NCBI GenBank assembly: GCA_015709675.1
Contig: CP054182.1
Span: forward strand, 1,343,448 to 1,407,447
DNA length: 64,000 nucleotides
Direction of reading: 5' to 3'
Source: Ignavibacteriales bacterium
GTDB taxonomy: Bacteria; Bacteroidota; Ignavibacteria; Ignavibacteriales; Ignavibacteriaceae
Shown: one piece after another, positions 62,160 to 64,000 of the stretch
Layout of the letters: the number at the start of each line of letters is the position of its first letter
Numbering within the stretch: position 1 is the first letter of the stretch
Notes under the pieces: model-generated
What the model was told of the DNA's origin: nothing
What the model saw: only the letters and a program-made list of their open reading frames with translations
Database searches by the model: none
Translations under genes and position numbers: made by a program

Positions 62160-62939
62160 ATGAACCGACTTCAGAATAAAACCGTTCTTATTACCGGCGC
62201 TACATCGGGCATCGGACGCTCTTGCGCACGCTATTTTGCTTCAGAGGGAGCCAGTCTTATTTTATTCGCACGCAGGAAAAATCTGCTTGAGGAAGTGAAA
62301 GATGAACTGAAGAAACTGACCGCCGGCAATATATATACCGCAGCCTGTGATATCACCGTTTATGAAAACGTTAAACAGGCAGTGGCGGCAATTCCTGAGG
62401 AACTGAAGAAGATTGATATCCTGGTTAACAACGCCGGACTTGCAAAGGGGCTCGAACCGCTCGCTGACGGACTCCCCGAAAACTGGGATATTACCCTTGA
62501 TACCAACGTTAAAGGGCTGCTTTACGTCACTAAAGAAGTGGTGAAGGGAATGATTGAACGCAACGCGGGGCATGTCATCAATCTTGGTTCAACAGCCGGA
62601 CATGATGTATATCCCAACGGGAGCGTTTACTGCGCCAGCAAGTATGCCGTGAAAGCAATAACCCAGACCCTGCGCATTGAACTGGTGGCAACTGATATAC
62701 GGGTAACCACCATTGACCCCGGACTGGTTGAAACCAATTTTTCCAATGTCCGGTTTAACGGTGATACCGAAAGGGCAAAGAATGTGTATAAGGGAATAAC
62801 ACCCCTTACACCGGATGATGTGGCTGATGCAGTGCTTTATGCAGCGACCAGACCGCCTCATGTAAGCATTAATGAGATGATCCTGACACCGACAAATCAG
62901 GCCAACAGCAACTTTGTCCATAAGGTCAAAGCTGATTAA
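62160..62939 (+). CDS. SDR family NAD(P)-dependent oxidoreductase (YdfG-like)
   Basis: A 259-residue classical short-chain dehydrogenase. Cofactor motif GATSGIG (13-19), with ARRK after the second strand favouring NADP; NNAG (about 91); catalytic Ser in NLGSTAG and Tyr/Lys in YCASK. The segment DPGLVETNFSNVRFNGD and the C-terminal HVSINEMILTPTNQA are typical of YdfG-type serine/3-hydroxy acid dehydrogenases. It would oxidise small hydroxy acids or reduce the matching keto or aldehyde compounds in the cytosol. It is co-transcribed with the membrane protein genes on both sides. Confidence 0.92.
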   Translation: MNRLQNKTVLITGATSGIGRSCARYFASEGASLILFARRKNLLEEVKDELKKLTAGNIYTAACDITVYENVKQAVAAIPEELKKIDILVNNAGLAKGLEPLADGLPENWDITLDTNVKGLLYVTKEVVKGMIERNAGHVINLGSTAGHDVYPNGSVYCASKYAVKAITQTLRIELVATDIRVTTIDPGLVETNFSNVRFNGDTERAKNVYKGITPLTPDDVADAVLYAATRPPHVSINEMILTPTNQANSNFVHKVKAD

Positions 62940-62957
62940 TTATTGAAATAAGGTTCC

Positions 62958-63713
62958 ATGAAAAAAATACTAATCCTCTGGTTCGGGGCGTTTATTGTAA
63001 CATTTCTTGCCGGATATCTTAACAGCGTTACCGGTTCAGATTTCCCCTTCTCCGGCACGATCGGCAGCGGGAAGAAAAAAGTAACCTATTACTTTGAAAC
63101 CGTGTATAACGGTAAACAGCCGATGGAAATAATGATGCGGACTGATATCCCTGATCTTGAGGGGTATATTATAAACCGTACCGATGGCGCGGCTGACACT
63201 ATTCCAATGGTATATGCTGATAACCGGCTGACTGCGCAGTTTGACTCAGTGGCGCCAGGAACACTCCTGATCTATGACGTATATATCAATTATGAAGGCA
63301 AGTGGATTCAGGTTCCTGAGGAGATGACCGTTACCACAGAGATACTGGGTTTTCTGCCGAAGACAATCCGCATTCTGGTGTTTATCTGCCTCTTTGGAGG
63401 AGTTCTGCTGGCTGTGAGGAGCGGTATAGATTATTTTACTGAAAGGAGCAACCACCGGAAGAACGGATTTTTTGCCCTGATAGCGTTCAGCTGTTACTCG
63501 CTTATTGTAATGCCGGTAAAACTGAGTTATGAACTCGGACTGGTGAATTCCATGCAGAAGGTCTCGCCGGAGATCATATATACTCTGAAAGATATGTCAT
63601 TCTTTCTGGTGTGGACCGCGGTAATGATTACAGCGTTTAATGTGAAAAACTCAAAACTGGTTGTGGCAATAGGTGCGGGGGTTATTGTGATAATGACGGT
63701 TTTTCTGGGGTAA
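62958..63713 (+). CDS. Hypothetical membrane protein
   Basis: 251 residues. It has an N-terminal helix (ILILWFGAFIVTFLAGYL), an extracytoplasmic domain of about 110 residues (GKKKVTYYFETVYNGKQPMEIMM), and then four helices (IRILVFICLFGGVLLAV, FFALIAFSCYSLIVM, MSFFLVWTAVMITAF, LVVAIGAGVIVIMTVFL). No known family is recognised. It is 18 bases downstream of the SDR gene. The large loop has no cysteine and no obvious catalytic motif. Confidence 0.6.
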   Translation: MKKILILWFGAFIVTFLAGYLNSVTGSDFPFSGTIGSGKKKVTYYFETVYNGKQPMEIMMRTDIPDLEGYIINRTDGAADTIPMVYADNRLTAQFDSVAPGTLLIYDVYINYEGKWIQVPEEMTVTTEILGFLPKTIRILVFICLFGGVLLAVRSGIDYFTERSNHRKNGFFALIAFSCYSLIVMPVKLSYELGLVNSMQKVSPEIIYTLKDMSFFLVWTAVMITAFNVKNSKLVVAIGAGVIVIMTVFLG

Positions 63714-64000
63714 GAAGAGTTCGCGCAAAGACGCTAAGGCGCAAAGAGAATAAATACACAGCATTGCAGATACACGCCGCGGCGTGTATGTACGGGGTGG
63801 AATAGGGAATTTTTTAACGCAAAGTTAAACAAAGTTTACGCCAGGATCCGCAGAGTTCTCTGATCCGTTTTAGATCAGCGCTGCGAAGCATCCGTTTAAG
63901 ATCAGCGTACCATCAGCCCGGCATGAGAAATTACCGGACAGGTATAAAGTATATACCCATCCGGTATTCACTATATTATTTGAGGAGAGTAAACTTCCTG
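63714..64000. other. Intergenic DNA with dispersed repeats
   Basis: Carries TTCGCGCAAAGACGCTAAGG (63719-63738), the palindrome at 63772-63787, and a doubled GATCCGTTTTAGATCAGCG / CATCCGTTTAAGATCAGCG element (about 63861-63908). These match parts of the 50.4 kb composite repeat on the other strand. No gene is visible to the window end. Confidence 0.65.
63772..63787. repeat. Dispersed palindrome ACACGCCGCGGCGTGT, copy 4
   Basis: The same 16-base palindrome as at 7784, 44040 and 44213, here flanked by CAGAT and ATGTAC. Confidence 0.85.

Overview
This window looks like chromosomal DNA of a member of the Ignavibacteria (Bacteroidota/Chlorobi side). Six predicted secreted proteins end in a type IX secretion (T9SS) sorting domain with the NYPNPFNPST-type signature that is characteristic of that group. 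Other family content fits: GxGYxYP protein, wHTH-CreD cluster, multiheme cytochrome with YeeE/YedE proteins, many PAS histidine kinases. No T9SS machinery gene, rRNA or phage module is visible. One intact tRNA (Asn, GTT) is present.

Layout. 1-3421: an operon for a respiratory sulfur-compound module: octaheme tetrathionate reductase-family cytochrome (5' end outside the window), membrane cytochrome b, and two YeeE/YedE-type sulfur permease subunits, the second with a degenerate rhodanese-like tail. 3619-6135: NTF2-like protein and a secreted GxGYxYP protein. 6154-7705: an IS200/IS605-type Y1 transposase gene flanked by two inverted tandem arrays of related 54-55 bp hairpin repeats. 7872-19351: housekeeping and accessory genes: DEAD-box helicase, creatininase family, TPR membrane protein, TPR histidine kinase, pirin, acetyltransferase, DHFR-like, intradiol dioxygenase-like lipoprotein, secreted serine hydrolase. 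19495-23007: an AT-rich island with a decayed GIY-YIG nuclease copy, a toxin-like remnant, a NotI-like restriction enzyme with its D12-class adenine methylase, an intact GIY-YIG nuclease gene, and an array of tRNA-Asn-derived palindromic repeats ending in the real tRNA-Asn. 23170-26236: membrane protein, wHTH regulator, membrane protein and CreD. 26519-44007: alcohol dehydrogenase, four large sensor kinases, a SAM methyltransferase and a secreted C39-type protein. 44414-59208: secreted T9SS proteins, a metallophosphoesterase/PQQ-propeller protein and an S9 peptidase, all on the minus strand, each with a clear terminator. 59485-63713: FabF, a palindrome and 23-bp repeat cluster, then a three-gene plus-strand group containing an SDR enzyme.

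The most unusual material is repetitive and palindromic: (i) the transposase bracketed by inverted hairpin arrays, resembling a RAYT/REP system but with tandem arrays; (ii) tRNA-Asn-derived units in which different arms of the tRNA have been replaced by one recurring CCCGACNNGTCGGG palindrome, with a GIY-YIG nuclease gene embedded among them; (iii) the restriction-modification pair bracketed by direct copies of that nuclease gene. Several other palindrome families (ACACGCCGCGGCGTGT, the 23-bp array, a duplicated composite element at 44 kb) are scattered in intergenic DNA. All functional assignments are from reading the sequence; no database search was run.
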